Source: Thiocapsa sp. UBA6158
GTDB taxonomy: Bacteria; Pseudomonadota; Gammaproteobacteria; Chromatiales; Chromatiaceae
Direction of reading: 5' to 3'
NCBI RefSeq assembly: GCF_002423035.1
Contig: NZ_DIUM01000003.1
Span: forward strand, 87,989 to 108,567
Length of the DNA: 20,579 nt
Shown here one piece after another: positions 1 through 7,969 of the stretch. A program made the translations under genes and the position numbers. Each line of letters starts with the position of its first letter. Position 1 is the first letter of the stretch. The notes below the pieces were generated by a model. It had not been told where the DNA came from. It saw nothing but the letters and a program-made list of their open reading frames with translations, and did not search any database.

Positions 1-24
1 GTTCGAGCCCCGTCCGCTCCGCCA
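1..24 (+). tRNA. tRNA-Asp, 3' end only
   Basis: The window opens inside a tRNA. What is visible is the T loop TTCGAGC, the 3' half of the T stem, a 3' acceptor strand CCGCTCC, discriminator G and an encoded CCA. The acceptor strand pairs with GGAGCGG, the usual 5' end of bacterial tRNA-Asp, and Asp tRNAs carry G73. The anticodon lies outside the window, so the Asp identity is inferred from the acceptor stem and discriminator only. Confidence 0.8.
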
Positions 25-32
25 TCACTGCC

Positions 33-64
33 AGTCGGGGATTCCACCTCCGGTATCCCCGGCT
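33..64 (+). terminator. Hairpin after tRNA, possible terminator
   Basis: A 10-bp stem (33-42 with 55-64, one G-U pair) encloses a 12-nt loop. Only a short, weak T-containing tail (TTCTAT) follows. It lies 8 nt after the tRNA CCA end and about 50 nt before ppiD, so it could end the tRNA transcript or attenuate readthrough into ppiD. Confidence 0.45.
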
Positions 65-113
65 TCTATCCCGGATCCATCCTCCATCTCCCCAATCAGC
101 AGTTGAAAGCCTC

Positions 114-2036
114 ATGCTTCAAGCCATTCGGGAACGTGCCCAGGGCTGGCTCGCCTGGGTCATCGTCGGACTCATCAGTATTCCGTTCGCCCTCTGGGGC
201 ATCCAATCTTATTTGGGTGTCGGCGGTGAGCCCGTCGTTGCCAAGGTCAACGGGGTCGAGATCACCGACCGTGACCTGAGCCGGCGTGCTCAACAGGCGC
301 GCAGCGAGCTGCGCGAGCGTCTCGGCGCGGCCTACGATCCGGCGCTCTTCGAAGAAGGGCGCCTGCGTGCCGAGGTCCTCGACGACATGATTCGGCAAAC
401 GCTGCTGTTGGACGTGTCCAACCGCATCGGCATGCGGGTGTCGGACGAGGAGGTGCGTCTGCAGATCCTCTCCGAACCTGCCTTCCAGCGCGACGGCCGT
501 TTCGATCGTGAGTCCTACGAGCGGTTGCTCCGCCTGCAAGGGCTTTCTCCTGCGCAATTCGAGGAGCAGCTGCGCCAGCAGTTGATCGGAAACCAGTTGC
601 TGCGCGCTGTCGTCGGAAGCGAGCTCATGACGAGCCGGGAGCTCGGCGACTATCGGCGACTCGCCGGTCAAACGCGCGAGCTGTCTTATGCCGTCATGCC
701 CGCCGCGGATTTCCGCACTGACGCACCGATCTCAGATGACGTCATCCAGGCCTTCTACGAGGCCAACGCGGCACGCTTCCAAAGCCCGGAAATGGTCAAG
801 CTGGATTACCTCGTGCTCGACGTCGGCGAGCTTGCGAAGGGTACGGAGATCGGCGACGAGGAGTTACTGCGACTCTACGAGGAGGATCAGTCACGCTTTG
901 GTCGGGCCGAGCAGCGCAGCGTGCGCCATCTGCTCGTGACCGTCCCGCAGGACGCGGACGATGCGTCGGCGCAGGCCGTCGAGGCGCAGGTGCAGGCCAT
1001 TCGGGAGCGGATCCTCGCGGGCGAGGCGTTCGACGAGGTCGCACGATCCGAGTCGCAGGATCCCGGCAGCGCGAGCGAGGGCGGATCGCTCGGGACCATC
1101 GAGCAAGGCATCATGGATCCGGTGTTCGATTCGGTTGCCTTCGCGCTTCCCGAGGGCGAGCTCAGTCAGCCCGTACGCACGCGCTTCGGCTATCACCTGA
1201 TCGAGGTGACCGGGATCATTCCCGCGGCGGTGAAGCCCTTCGACGAGGTCAAGGAAGAGCTTCGTGCCGAGGTCTCGCGCCAGCGTGCGGAGTCCCTCTT
1301 CTACGATCTCGGCGAGCGGCTCGCCAATGTTGCCTACGAAACCCCGGATAGCCTGGAACCGGCGGCCGACGAGCTCGGCCTGACGCTCCTGCAAAGCGAT
1401 TGGATCGGTCGCGCGGGCGGGGAAGGCGTGCTCGCGCATCCCCGGGTGACGGGCGCCGCGTTCAGCGACGAGGTTCTCGTCGGTCGCACCAACAGCGATC
1501 TGATCGAGCCCGAGCGCGACGTCCTTCGGGCCGTCGTCCTGCGCGTTGCCGATCACCGTGTAGCGGCGATTCGGCCGCTCGAGGAGGTGCGGGACGAGAT
1601 CGTCGAGGAGCTGCGCGCGGAGCGAGCACGCGAGGCGGCCCTCCAGGCGGCCAGTACCGCTGTCGAGCAGCTTCGACAAGGCGTGAGTTGGTCCGAGGCG
1701 ATGCCCTCGGCGATAGTGGAAACCCCGGGTCCCGTGGGCCGAGATCTCGCGAGTGTTCCCGCGCCGGTTCGGCAGTTGGCCTTTACCCTGCCTGCGCCCG
1801 TCGAGGGCGGAGCAAGCGTCGGCACGACGTTGCTGGAGAATGGAGACGTGGCGGTGATTCAAGTCACTGAGGTGAAGGACGGCGAAGCGACGCCGTCGGA
1901 AGGTTCCTCAGCCGCATCCGAGTCCGAGATGCTCGCTCAATTGCTCGGGCGTCACGTCTACAACGGGATGCTCGGGGACATGCAGTTGCGTGCCAAGGTG
2001 GAGCGCAATCCGATCAAAACGACTTCGGACCTCTGA
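114..2036 (+). CDS. ppiD: PpiD-type periplasmic SurA/parvulin chaperone
   Basis: The 640-residue protein matches PpiD in length (about 620 in E. coli) and layout. It has a short cytoplasmic start, one membrane anchor at about residues 12-34, a SurA-N-like helical region at about 40-230, a parvulin-type prolyl isomerase domain at about 265-367, and a C-terminal helical region. Parvulin hallmarks are the RHLL segment (His272), the GGSLG turn at about 323-327 and GYHLIEV (His361). PpiD is anchored in the inner membrane, faces the periplasm and helps fold outer-membrane and secreted proteins near the Sec exit. The family's isomerase activity can be weak or absent, so chaperone action is the safer role. 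The start is the first ATG before the anchor; its ribosome site is weak. The gene stands alone between a tRNA and convergent fabI. Confidence 0.93.
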   Translation: MLQAIRERAQGWLAWVIVGLISIPFALWGIQSYLGVGGEPVVAKVNGVEITDRDLSRRAQQARSELRERLGAAYDPALFEEGRLRAEVLDDMIRQTLLLDVSNRIGMRVSDEEVRLQILSEPAFQRDGRFDRESYERLLRLQGLSPAQFEEQLRQQLIGNQLLRAVVGSELMTSRELGDYRRLAGQTRELSYAVMPAADFRTDAPISDDVIQAFYEANAARFQSPEMVKLDYLVLDVGELAKGTEIGDEELLRLYEEDQSRFGRAEQRSVRHLLVTVPQDADDASAQAVEAQVQAIRERILAGEAFDEVARSESQDPGSASEGGSLGTIEQGIMDPVFDSVAFALPEGELSQPVRTRFGYHLIEVTGIIPAAVKPFDEVKEELRAEVSRQRAESLFYDLGERLANVAYETPDSLEPAADELGLTLLQSDWIGRAGGEGVLAHPRVTGAAFSDEVLVGRTNSDLIEPERDVLRAVVLRVADHRVAAIRPLEEVRDEIVEELRAERAREAALQAASTAVEQLRQGVSWSEAMPSAIVETPGPVGRDLASVPAPVRQLAFTLPAPVEGGASVGTTLLENGDVAVIQVTEVKDGEATPSEGSSAASESEMLAQLLGRHVYNGMLGDMQLRAKVERNPIKTTSDL

Positions 2037-2090
2037 CCCGAGGTTAGACCCGGCTTCGCCGGTCGCTCTCCTGCGGGCAATCGCTCGGCC

Positions 2091-2119
2091 GGGCGGCCGG
2101 TACCACTGCCCGGCCGCCC
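2091..2119. terminator. GC-rich palindrome between convergent ppiD and fabI
   Basis: A perfect 10-bp stem (2091-2100 with 2110-2119) has a 9-nt loop. It sits 54 nt after the ppiD stop and 7 nt beyond the fabI stop on the other strand. A smaller CCGGC/GCCGG hairpin precedes it at 2050-2062. Neither strand has a good T tract, so a bidirectional terminator or transcript-end stabiliser is an inference from placement. Confidence 0.5.
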
Positions 2120-2126
2120 CGCGGCT

Positions 2127-2903
2127 CTAGCCCAGACCCAGGATGTGGTATCCGGTATCGACGTACAGCACGTCTCCCGTAATGCCGCTCGCCAAGTCCG
2201 AGCAGAGGAAGGCGGCGGCATTTCCGACCTCTTCGATACTGACGTTGCGTCGCAAGGGTGTGCGTTCCTCGACCTTCTTCAGCATGTCGCGAAAGTCCGA
2301 GATCCCGGCTGCAGCAAGCGTGCGGATTGGACCGGCGGAGACGGCGTTGACGCGCGTCCCGTGCGGACCGAGAGAGGCCGCGAGATAACGCATGTTCGCC
2401 TCGAGACTCGCCTTGGCCACCCCCATGACGTTGTAGTTGGGAACGGCCCGCACGGCGCCCAGATAGGTCATGGTGACAAGCGCCCCGTTGCGTCCCTGCA
2501 TCATCCCGCGGCCGGCCTTGGCCAGAGCGGCGAAGCTGTAGGAGCTGATGTCGTGGGCGGTCGAGAAGCCTTCGCGCGTGACGGCGTCGACATAGTCGCC
2601 TTCAAGCTGTTCGCGCGGGGCGAAGGCCACCGAGTGGACGATCCCGTCCAAGCCGTCCCAGCGCTCGGCAAGCGCGGCGAACAGGGCCTCGATGTCCTCG
2701 TCGCTGCCGACATCGAGCGGAAAGGTCAAATTCGAGTCGCACTTGGCCGCCATGTCTTCGACCCGGGATTTGAGCTTGTCGTTCTGATAGGTCAAGGCGA
2801 TCTCGGCGCCCTCGCGGTGCATGGCCTCGGCACAACCCCAGGCGATGGATCGGTTGCTCGCGACCCCGGTGACGAGGATCTTCTTTCCGCTTAGGAATCC
2901 CAT
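2127..2903 (-). CDS. fabI: Enoyl-[acyl-carrier-protein] reductase (NADH) FabI
   Basis: This cytosolic enzyme performs the last reduction of each fatty-acid elongation cycle, turning trans-2-enoyl-ACP into acyl-ACP with NADH. The 258-residue protein is close to E. coli FabI (262) along its whole length. It shows the N-terminal nucleotide-binding motif GVASNRSIAWG (13-23), the HSVAFAP segment (90-96), the active-site Tyr157 and Lys164 in NYNVMGVAK, Tyr147 in the preceding TYLGA, and the SAGPIRTLAA substrate loop (189-198). Position 93, glycine in E. coli and Pseudomonas FabI and linked there to triclosan sensitivity, is alanine here. The start ATG has a GGAAGAG ribosome site 10 nt upstream. The gene is divergent from the ABC importer operon and convergent with ppiD. 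Confidence 0.96.
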   Translation of the reverse strand: MGFLSGKKILVTGVASNRSIAWGCAEAMHREGAEIALTYQNDKLKSRVEDMAAKCDSNLTFPLDVGSDEDIEALFAALAERWDGLDGIVHSVAFAPREQLEGDYVDAVTREGFSTAHDISSYSFAALAKAGRGMMQGRNGALVTMTYLGAVRAVPNYNVMGVAKASLEANMRYLAASLGPHGTRVNAVSAGPIRTLAAAGISDFRDMLKKVEERTPLRRNVSIEEVGNAAAFLCSDLASGITGDVLYVDTGYHILGLG

Positions 2904-3172
2904 AATTCGATATCTCTTCCGTTCAGTGGGCGTTCAATGGGCAGCGCCGCAAGGCGCGCAGATCGGCGGGGGCGGGAAGGGCATGCGCGGATGAATTCAC
3001 CCGAGAGCTTGTCCGCGCGATCGTTCGAAGAACGCGATCGGCGCCGTCGCGGGCCCGACGCGTGACATCTCCGCCTCGGCGCGGACACCTCCAAGCCGAT
3101 GCAATCTCGCTTCTTACCCCCATGTGCCTCGCTAACATTACAGAAACTCGGTTATCGGTGAAAGGGTCAGGC
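2904..3172. other. Divergent intergenic region fabI / ABC importer
   Basis: These 269 bp must hold the fabI promoter (-) and the importer operon promoter (+), but I see no convincing -35/-10 pair for either. Visible structures are GCGCC-GCAA-GGCGC (2944-2957, a GNRA-type loop on the plus strand) and a hairpin around 3020-3040 with core CGTTC-GAA-GAACG. An ATG at 3062 is open into the next gene, but I rejected it as the start because the lipoprotein signal begins at 3173. Confidence 0.5.
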
Positions 3173-5347
3173 GTGCGGTCAATCGAGCGGTTCGATATCC
3201 GAAGACGTCTTCTGCTTGGCGTGGCCGCCATCCTGCTTGCGGGATGCGGCGAGGCGCCTTGGAATGATCCTTACCCTGCGAATGACGCGACCGGCAACCG
3301 GGTCTACAGCTCGTTCGCCGAGCGGCCCAAGCACCTGGACCCCGCACGCTCCTATAGCGCCGACGAGTATGCCTTCCTCGCCCAAATCTACGAGCCGCCG
3401 CTGCAGTACCATTTCCTGCTGCGTCCCTATCGTCTGGTGCCGCTCACCGCGCTCGAGGTGCCCGAGCCCGCCTACTTCGACGCCGACGGCAACCTGCTCC
3501 CGCAGGATGCACCGGCCGAGTCGATCTATCGCAGCGAGTATCTGATCCGCATCCAGCCCGGGATCCGCTACCAGCCCCATCCGGCCTTCGCCACGAACGA
3601 TTCGGGCGACTATCGCCATCATGCCCTGACGGCACGTGATCTGCGCGGCATCAAGCAGCTCGGAGACTTCGAGCAGACCGGGACGCGTGAGCTGACGGCG
3701 GAGGACTATGTCCATCAGATCAAGCGTCTGGCCGCGCCCTGGACGCATTCGCCGATCGCCGGGGTGATGCAGAAACATATCCTCGGGTTCGACGAGTATG
3801 CACAAGGCCTGGCCGAGGCCGCCGAAACGGATCCGTTGCAGCGTGTGGCCCGACTGCGGAGCTCCGAGATCGCCGGTGTCGAGGTCGTGGATCCCTACAG
3901 CTACCGCATCGGCGTCAAGGGCAAGTATCCGCAGTTCGCCTACTGGCTCGCCATGCCCTTCTTTGCCCCCATGCCCTGGGAGGCCGAGGTCTTCTACGCC
4001 CAGCCGGGACTGCGCGAGCGCAACATCATGCTCGACTGGTATCCGGTCGGCACGGGGCCCTTCATGCTCGGGGAGAACAATCCGAATCTGCGGATGGTGC
4101 TCGAGCGCAACCCGAATTTCCGCGGCGAGCCTTATCCGAGCGAGGGCATGCCGGGCGACGCGGAATCCGGGATCCTCGCCGATGCCGGCCGGCCGATGCC
4201 CTTCATCGAGGAGGCGATCTATAGCCTCGAGAAGGAGAGCATCCCGCGCTGGAACAAGTTCCTGCAGGGTTTTTACGACAGCTCCGGGATCGCCTCCGAC
4301 GCCTTCGATCAAGCCGTTCAGATCGACGCCGGGGGCGAGCCCGTGCTGACCGATGCGATGCGCGAGCGCGGGATCAGCCTGCTCACATCGGTCGAGCCGT
4401 CCGTCATGTACATGGGATTCAATATGCTCGATCCCGTGATCGGCGGCGACTCGGAGCGGGCACGCCTCCTGCGCCGAGCCATCTCGATCGCGGTGGACTT
4501 CGAGGAGTTCATCTCCATTTTTACCAACGGACGCGGTCTGGTCGCGCAGGGACCCATCCCGCCCGGGATCTTCGGCTACCGCGAGGGCGAGGCGGGGATC
4601 AATCCGTTCGCCTACGAATGGATCGATGGCCGGGTCGTGCGTCGGAGCCTCGACGAGGCGCGTGTCCTGATGGAGCAGGCCGGGTATCCGGGCGGTCGCG
4701 ACCAAGCGACCGGGCGGGCACTCACGATCAACTACGAGGCGATCGCGACGGGCCCCGACGACCGCGCGCGTCTGAACTGGATCCGCAAGCAGTTCGCCAA
4801 GCTCGGCATCGAGCTCGTGATCCGCTCGACCGACTACAACCGCTTCCAGGAGAAGATCCGCAACGGGACCGGGCAGGTCTTCATGTGGGGCTGGAACGCG
4901 GACTACCCGGACCCGGAGAACTTCCTCTTCCTGCTCTACGGCCCGAACGGCAAGGTCGAGCATCAAGGCGAGAACGCGTCGAACTATGCCAATCCGGAGT
5001 TCGATCGTCTCTTCAACGCGATGCGTTTCATGGACGACGGCCCGGAGCGTCAGGCCGCGATCGACCGCATGGTCGAGATCGCGCGTACCGACGCGCCCTG
5101 GCTCTGGGGCTTCAATCCCAAGGCGTTTAGCCTGCATCATCAATGGATGTACAACGCCAGTCCGAACCAGATGGCGAACAACACACTCAAATACCGCCGG
5201 GTCGACCCCGAGCTGCGCGAGCGGCTGCGCCGTGACTGGAACACGCCGATCCTTTGGCCCCTGTGGGCGATCGGGGGACTCCTCTTGGTGATCATCCTGC
5301 CGGCGCTCTGGCTGGTGTGGCGGCGCGAGCGGAGCACCGCGCTGTGA
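3173..5347 (+). CDS. ABC importer solute-binding lipoprotein (family 5) with C-terminal membrane helix
   Basis: The product is a 724-residue periplasmic binding protein of the peptide/oligopeptide family 5 (SBP_bac_5), the substrate-capturing partner of the permeases and ATPase that follow. I start it at GTG 3173, not at earlier in-frame codons. AAAGGG lies 6 nt upstream, and the product then begins with a basic n-region, a hydrophobic core and the lipobox L-A-G-Cys25. Family traits are ERPKHLDPARSYSADEY near the N-terminus (about 50-66) and late GQVFMWGWNADYPDPENF. Two points are unusual. It is longer than typical DppA/OppA/YejA proteins. It also ends in a clear hydrophobic helix (about 693-716) followed by RRER, so the protein may be held at both ends. 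The RRR before the signal core might suggest Tat export, but this is weak. The substrate is unknown; YejA-like peptides are the closest analogy. Confidence 0.88.
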   Translation: MRSIERFDIRRRLLLGVAAILLAGCGEAPWNDPYPANDATGNRVYSSFAERPKHLDPARSYSADEYAFLAQIYEPPLQYHFLLRPYRLVPLTALEVPEPAYFDADGNLLPQDAPAESIYRSEYLIRIQPGIRYQPHPAFATNDSGDYRHHALTARDLRGIKQLGDFEQTGTRELTAEDYVHQIKRLAAPWTHSPIAGVMQKHILGFDEYAQGLAEAAETDPLQRVARLRSSEIAGVEVVDPYSYRIGVKGKYPQFAYWLAMPFFAPMPWEAEVFYAQPGLRERNIMLDWYPVGTGPFMLGENNPNLRMVLERNPNFRGEPYPSEGMPGDAESGILADAGRPMPFIEEAIYSLEKESIPRWNKFLQGFYDSSGIASDAFDQAVQIDAGGEPVLTDAMRERGISLLTSVEPSVMYMGFNMLDPVIGGDSERARLLRRAISIAVDFEEFISIFTNGRGLVAQGPIPPGIFGYREGEAGINPFAYEWIDGRVVRRSLDEARVLMEQAGYPGGRDQATGRALTINYEAIATGPDDRARLNWIRKQFAKLGIELVIRSTDYNRFQEKIRNGTGQVFMWGWNADYPDPENFLFLLYGPNGKVEHQGENASNYANPEFDRLFNAMRFMDDGPERQAAIDRMVEIARTDAPWLWGFNPKAFSLHHQWMYNASPNQMANNTLKYRRVDPELRERLRRDWNTPILWPLWAIGGLLLVIILPALWLVWRRERSTAL

Positions 5348-6324
5348 CCGCCTATATCATCCGGCGATTGATCTATGCGATCCCGATCCTGATCGGCGTG
5401 AACCTCATCACCTTCGTGCTCTTCTTCGTGGTCAACGCGCCCGACGACATGGCGCGGATGCATCTCGGCGAGAAACGGGTCACCGAGGAGGCGATCCAGA
5501 CCTGGAAGCGGGAACACGGCTATGATCGACCGCTGCTCTACAAGACGGATGCCTCCGGTCTCGCGCGCTTCACCGACACCATCTTTTTCGAAAAATCGAT
5601 CCGCTTGTTCGTCTTTGATTTCGGCTCGTCCGACAATGGTCGCGATATCGGCTACGACATCTCCCAGCGGATGTGGCCGAGTTTGGCCGTCGCCATTCCC
5701 GTGCTGCTGGTCGGGCTTGCCTTCAACATCTCCTACGCGCTCTTCATCGTCTTTTTTCGCGCGACCTATGTGGACATCGGCAGCGTCGTTCTGCTGGTGG
5801 GCATGATGTCGATCTCGGGCCTCTTCTACATCATCGGCGGACAGTTTTTGCTCGGTAAACTCTTCCACCTGGTGCCCATCTCGGGCTACGACACGGGCCT
5901 AGAAGCCTGGAAATTCCTGATCCTTCCGGTGATCGTGGGCGTGATCGGCGGGATCGGGGCCGGCACGCGCTGGTATCGCACCCTCTTTCTGGAGGAAATC
6001 TCCAAGGACTATGTGCGCACCGCGAGGGCCAAGGGCTTGAGCGAGCGGCGTGTGCTCTTCCGCCATGTCCTGCAGAATGCCCTCATTCCCATCCTGACCG
6101 GTGTCGTGGTGGTGCTGCCGCTGCTCTTTATGGGTAGTCTCATCACCGAATCCTTCTTCGGGATCCCGGGGCTCGGCAGCTACACGATCGACGCCATCAA
6201 CAGCCAGGATTTCGCGATCGTGCGCTCGATGGTCTTCCTCGGGGCCGTGCTCTATATCGTCGGGTTGATCCTGACGGATATCTCGTACACCTTGGTTGAT
6301 CCGCGGGTCCGGTTGTCGTCATGA
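5344..6324 (+). CDS. Peptide-type ABC importer permease, DppB/YejB family
   Basis: This inner-membrane permease of 326 residues is the first of two that form the translocation channel. It starts at GTG 5344, overlapping the previous stop (GTGA), so the two genes are translationally coupled. Visible parts are TM1 with the classic start AYIIRRLIYAIPILIGVNLITFVLFF (residues 3-28), a periplasmic stretch (about 31-105), further helices from about 112, and the EAA loop DYVRTARAKGLSERRVLFRHVLQNALIP (about 222-249) that docks on the ATPase. The C-terminus (DISYTLVDPRVRLSS) is standard for this family. The stop at 6322-6324 overlaps an ATG (ATGA at 6321), but that ATG is out of frame with the next permease (see 6321-6479). 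Confidence 0.92.
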   Translation: MTAYIIRRLIYAIPILIGVNLITFVLFFVVNAPDDMARMHLGEKRVTEEAIQTWKREHGYDRPLLYKTDASGLARFTDTIFFEKSIRLFVFDFGSSDNGRDIGYDISQRMWPSLAVAIPVLLVGLAFNISYALFIVFFRATYVDIGSVVLLVGMMSISGLFYIIGGQFLLGKLFHLVPISGYDTGLEAWKFLILPVIVGVIGGIGAGTRWYRTLFLEEISKDYVRTARAKGLSERRVLFRHVLQNALIPILTGVVVVLPLLFMGSLITESFFGIPGLGSYTIDAINSQDFAIVRSMVFLGAVLYIVGLILTDISYTLVDPRVRLSS

Positions 6325-6479
6325 GCGAGAGCCCCGTCCGCCGCCGGCCACCAGCCACCAGCCTTCTGACGACCGCCTCCGGCCCAATGGTGTGCGTCGC
6401 CGGCAGGTGGCTGGCGGCCGGCGGCTGGAGGCGACTGTCCCACACGCCCGACTGCTCGGGATGCATGTCATGCCCGTGA
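6321..6479 (+). other. 52-codon leader frame bridging the two permease genes
   Basis: A short open frame starts at ATG 6321, overlapping the upstream permease stop as ATGA. It ends at TGA 6477-6479, overlapping an in-frame ATG of the downstream permease as TGATG (6477-6481). Its predicted peptide (MSESPVRRRPPATS...) resembles no family I know, and most of it is encoded by the inverted repeat at 6339-6426. It may be the displaced original start of the second permease, still read to carry ribosomes across the insertion. There is no evidence that the peptide itself has a function. Confidence 0.35.
6339..6426. repeat. Imperfect inverted repeat element between permease genes
   Basis: Two 25-nt arms (6339-6363 and 6402-6426) are reverse complements at 22 of 25 positions and enclose a 38-nt loop. 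The arms are rich in CCAGCCACC / GGTGGCTGG. The whole unit occupies the gap between two genes that normally abut. No transposase or target duplication is obvious. A REP/MITE-like dispersed palindrome is the likeliest explanation. In RNA the arms would form a long stem within the operon transcript. Confidence 0.7.
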
Positions 6480-7888
6480 TGCCGGTCGTTCTTTGGACCG
6501 ACGGTCTAGTGTTTTTGCTCTTGGCGTTGATCGGAGCCTTCGTCCTCCATGCCTCGCGGCACGAGCACATGCGTGCACCCTGGCGGCGTGTCGTGCGCTC
6601 TCGGGTCGGGGTGGCGACCATTGTGGTGCTCGGCTTCTATGTCGTTGTCGGGTTGCTCGACACGGTGCATTTTCGGCTTGCACTGGACCGGCAAGGCGAC
6701 GGCAGCGCCGAGACCCGCTATTCGCCCGAGGTCCTGAGTCTGCTCGACCTGGCGTTGAGCGGGTTGCGCGAGCGTCAGGAGAAGACCTATTCGGCGCCGT
6801 TCGCCACCCATCTCTTCGTGAAGGAGGCGATCGAGCAGCCGGACGGGACCCTGGTGCGTGATTTTCCGCGGCTCGAATACGGTGGCGCGCATCTGGAGGA
6901 CCCCGCGCGTCAGCGCGGCTTCGACATCGCTTGGCGCGCCGCCTGGGGTGCGCTGCAGGGCCTGGTCATCTGGGTCGTGCTGGCGACCGGCATCCTTTGG
7001 TTGATCGCCCGCTCGCGCGGGGAGACCCCGGCGGCGACCCGTGCGGTCATCCTGGCGGGACGCACTCCGACACCCTGGCGGACCGCCCTCGCGATGCTCG
7101 GCATCATGCTGTTGCTCAGCGCCGTTGCCGGCGAGCTGGCGCTCAAGTACCACATCCTCGGGACGGACAAGGTCGGCGAGGATGTCTTTTATCAGACGCT
7201 CAAGAGTATCCGCACCGGTCTGTTGATCGGAACTCTGACCACCCTGGTGATGTTGCCCGCCGCGGTCTTGCTCGGCATCATGGCGGGCTATTTCAGGGGC
7301 TGGGTCGACGACGTGATCCAGTATCTCTACACCACGCTGAACTCCATACCGGGCGTGCTCCTGATCGCCGCGGCCATTCTCTTGCTGCAGGTCTACATGA
7401 GCAACCATGCCGATGACTTCGCGAGCCTGGTCGAGCGCGCCGATCTGCGCCTGCTGTTCCTGGTGCTGATCCTGGGCGTGACCAGCTGGACCGGTCTCTG
7501 CCGACTGCTGCGCGGGGAGGCGCTGAAGCTGCGCGAGGTCGACTATGTCCAGGCGTCTACCGCCTTGGGCGTGGGTCACTTCACCCTGATCGGCCGTCAC
7601 ATCCTGCCCAATGTCATGCACATCGTGCTGATCACACTGGTGTTGGACTTCAGCGGACTGGTGCTCGCCGAGGCCGTACTCTCCTACATCAATATCGGCG
7701 TGGACCCGACCATGAATTCATGGGGGAACATGATCAACAGCGCGCGGCTCGAGTTGGCGCGTGATCCGGTCGTCTGGTGGTCCCTGACTGCGGCCTTCAT
7801 CTTCATGTTCGCCTTGGTGCTCGCGGCGAATCTCTTCGCCGACGTGGTGCGCGATGCCTTCGATCCGAGGCTCAAGGGTGCACGCTGA
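6461..7888 (+). CDS. Peptide-type ABC importer permease, DppC/YejE family, extended N-terminus
   Basis: This is the second inner-membrane permease of the importer, 475 residues from ATG 6461. Two further ATGs (6470, 6479) are possible starts: 6470 has GGGA 8 nt upstream, and 6479 overlaps the leader stop as TGATG. The C-terminal half is a standard DppC-like permease: LGTDKVGEDVFYQTLKSIR (233-251), transmembrane helices, the EAA loop around DYVQASTALGVGHFTLIGRHILPN (361-384) and the ending FADVVRDAFDPRLKG. The N-terminal ~200 residues are unusual. They contain two helices (about 10-30 and 50-66), a periplasmic-looking segment (about 70-155), another helix (about 163-183) and a linker before the normal start. 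E. coli YejE is about 340 residues. The reading frame remains open upstream to 6296, but that part is inverted-repeat DNA and I exclude it. Confidence 0.87.
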   Translation: MHVMPVMPVVLWTDGLVFLLLALIGAFVLHASRHEHMRAPWRRVVRSRVGVATIVVLGFYVVVGLLDTVHFRLALDRQGDGSAETRYSPEVLSLLDLALSGLRERQEKTYSAPFATHLFVKEAIEQPDGTLVRDFPRLEYGGAHLEDPARQRGFDIAWRAAWGALQGLVIWVVLATGILWLIARSRGETPAATRAVILAGRTPTPWRTALAMLGIMLLLSAVAGELALKYHILGTDKVGEDVFYQTLKSIRTGLLIGTLTTLVMLPAAVLLGIMAGYFRGWVDDVIQYLYTTLNSIPGVLLIAAAILLLQVYMSNHADDFASLVERADLRLLFLVLILGVTSWTGLCRLLRGEALKLREVDYVQASTALGVGHFTLIGRHILPNVMHIVLITLVLDFSGLVLAEAVLSYINIGVDPTMNSWGNMINSARLELARDPVVWWSLTAAFIFMFALVLAANLFADVVRDAFDPRLKGAR

Positions 7889-7969
7889 TCGCGTCTGCGA
7901 GCCCCCGGCGCCTGCGGTGCATCCGTGCAGTTCAATCGTTGGTTTCGAAACGAAAAAGGTAAGCGTCTG

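Noticed and set aside
3062..3172. Upstream ATG extension of the binding protein
   Set aside because: It would put 37 non-family residues before the lipoprotein signal and lacks a ribosome site. GTG 3173 has AAAGGG at good spacing and starts the signal peptide correctly.
3179..5143. 654-codon minus-strand open frame opposite the binding protein
   Set aside because: Antisense shadow with the same composition bias and no recognisable domain or ribosome site.
6296..6460. N-terminal extension of the second permease to 6296
   Set aside because: It overlaps the first permease and the inverted repeat, and its residues look like translated repeat DNA.
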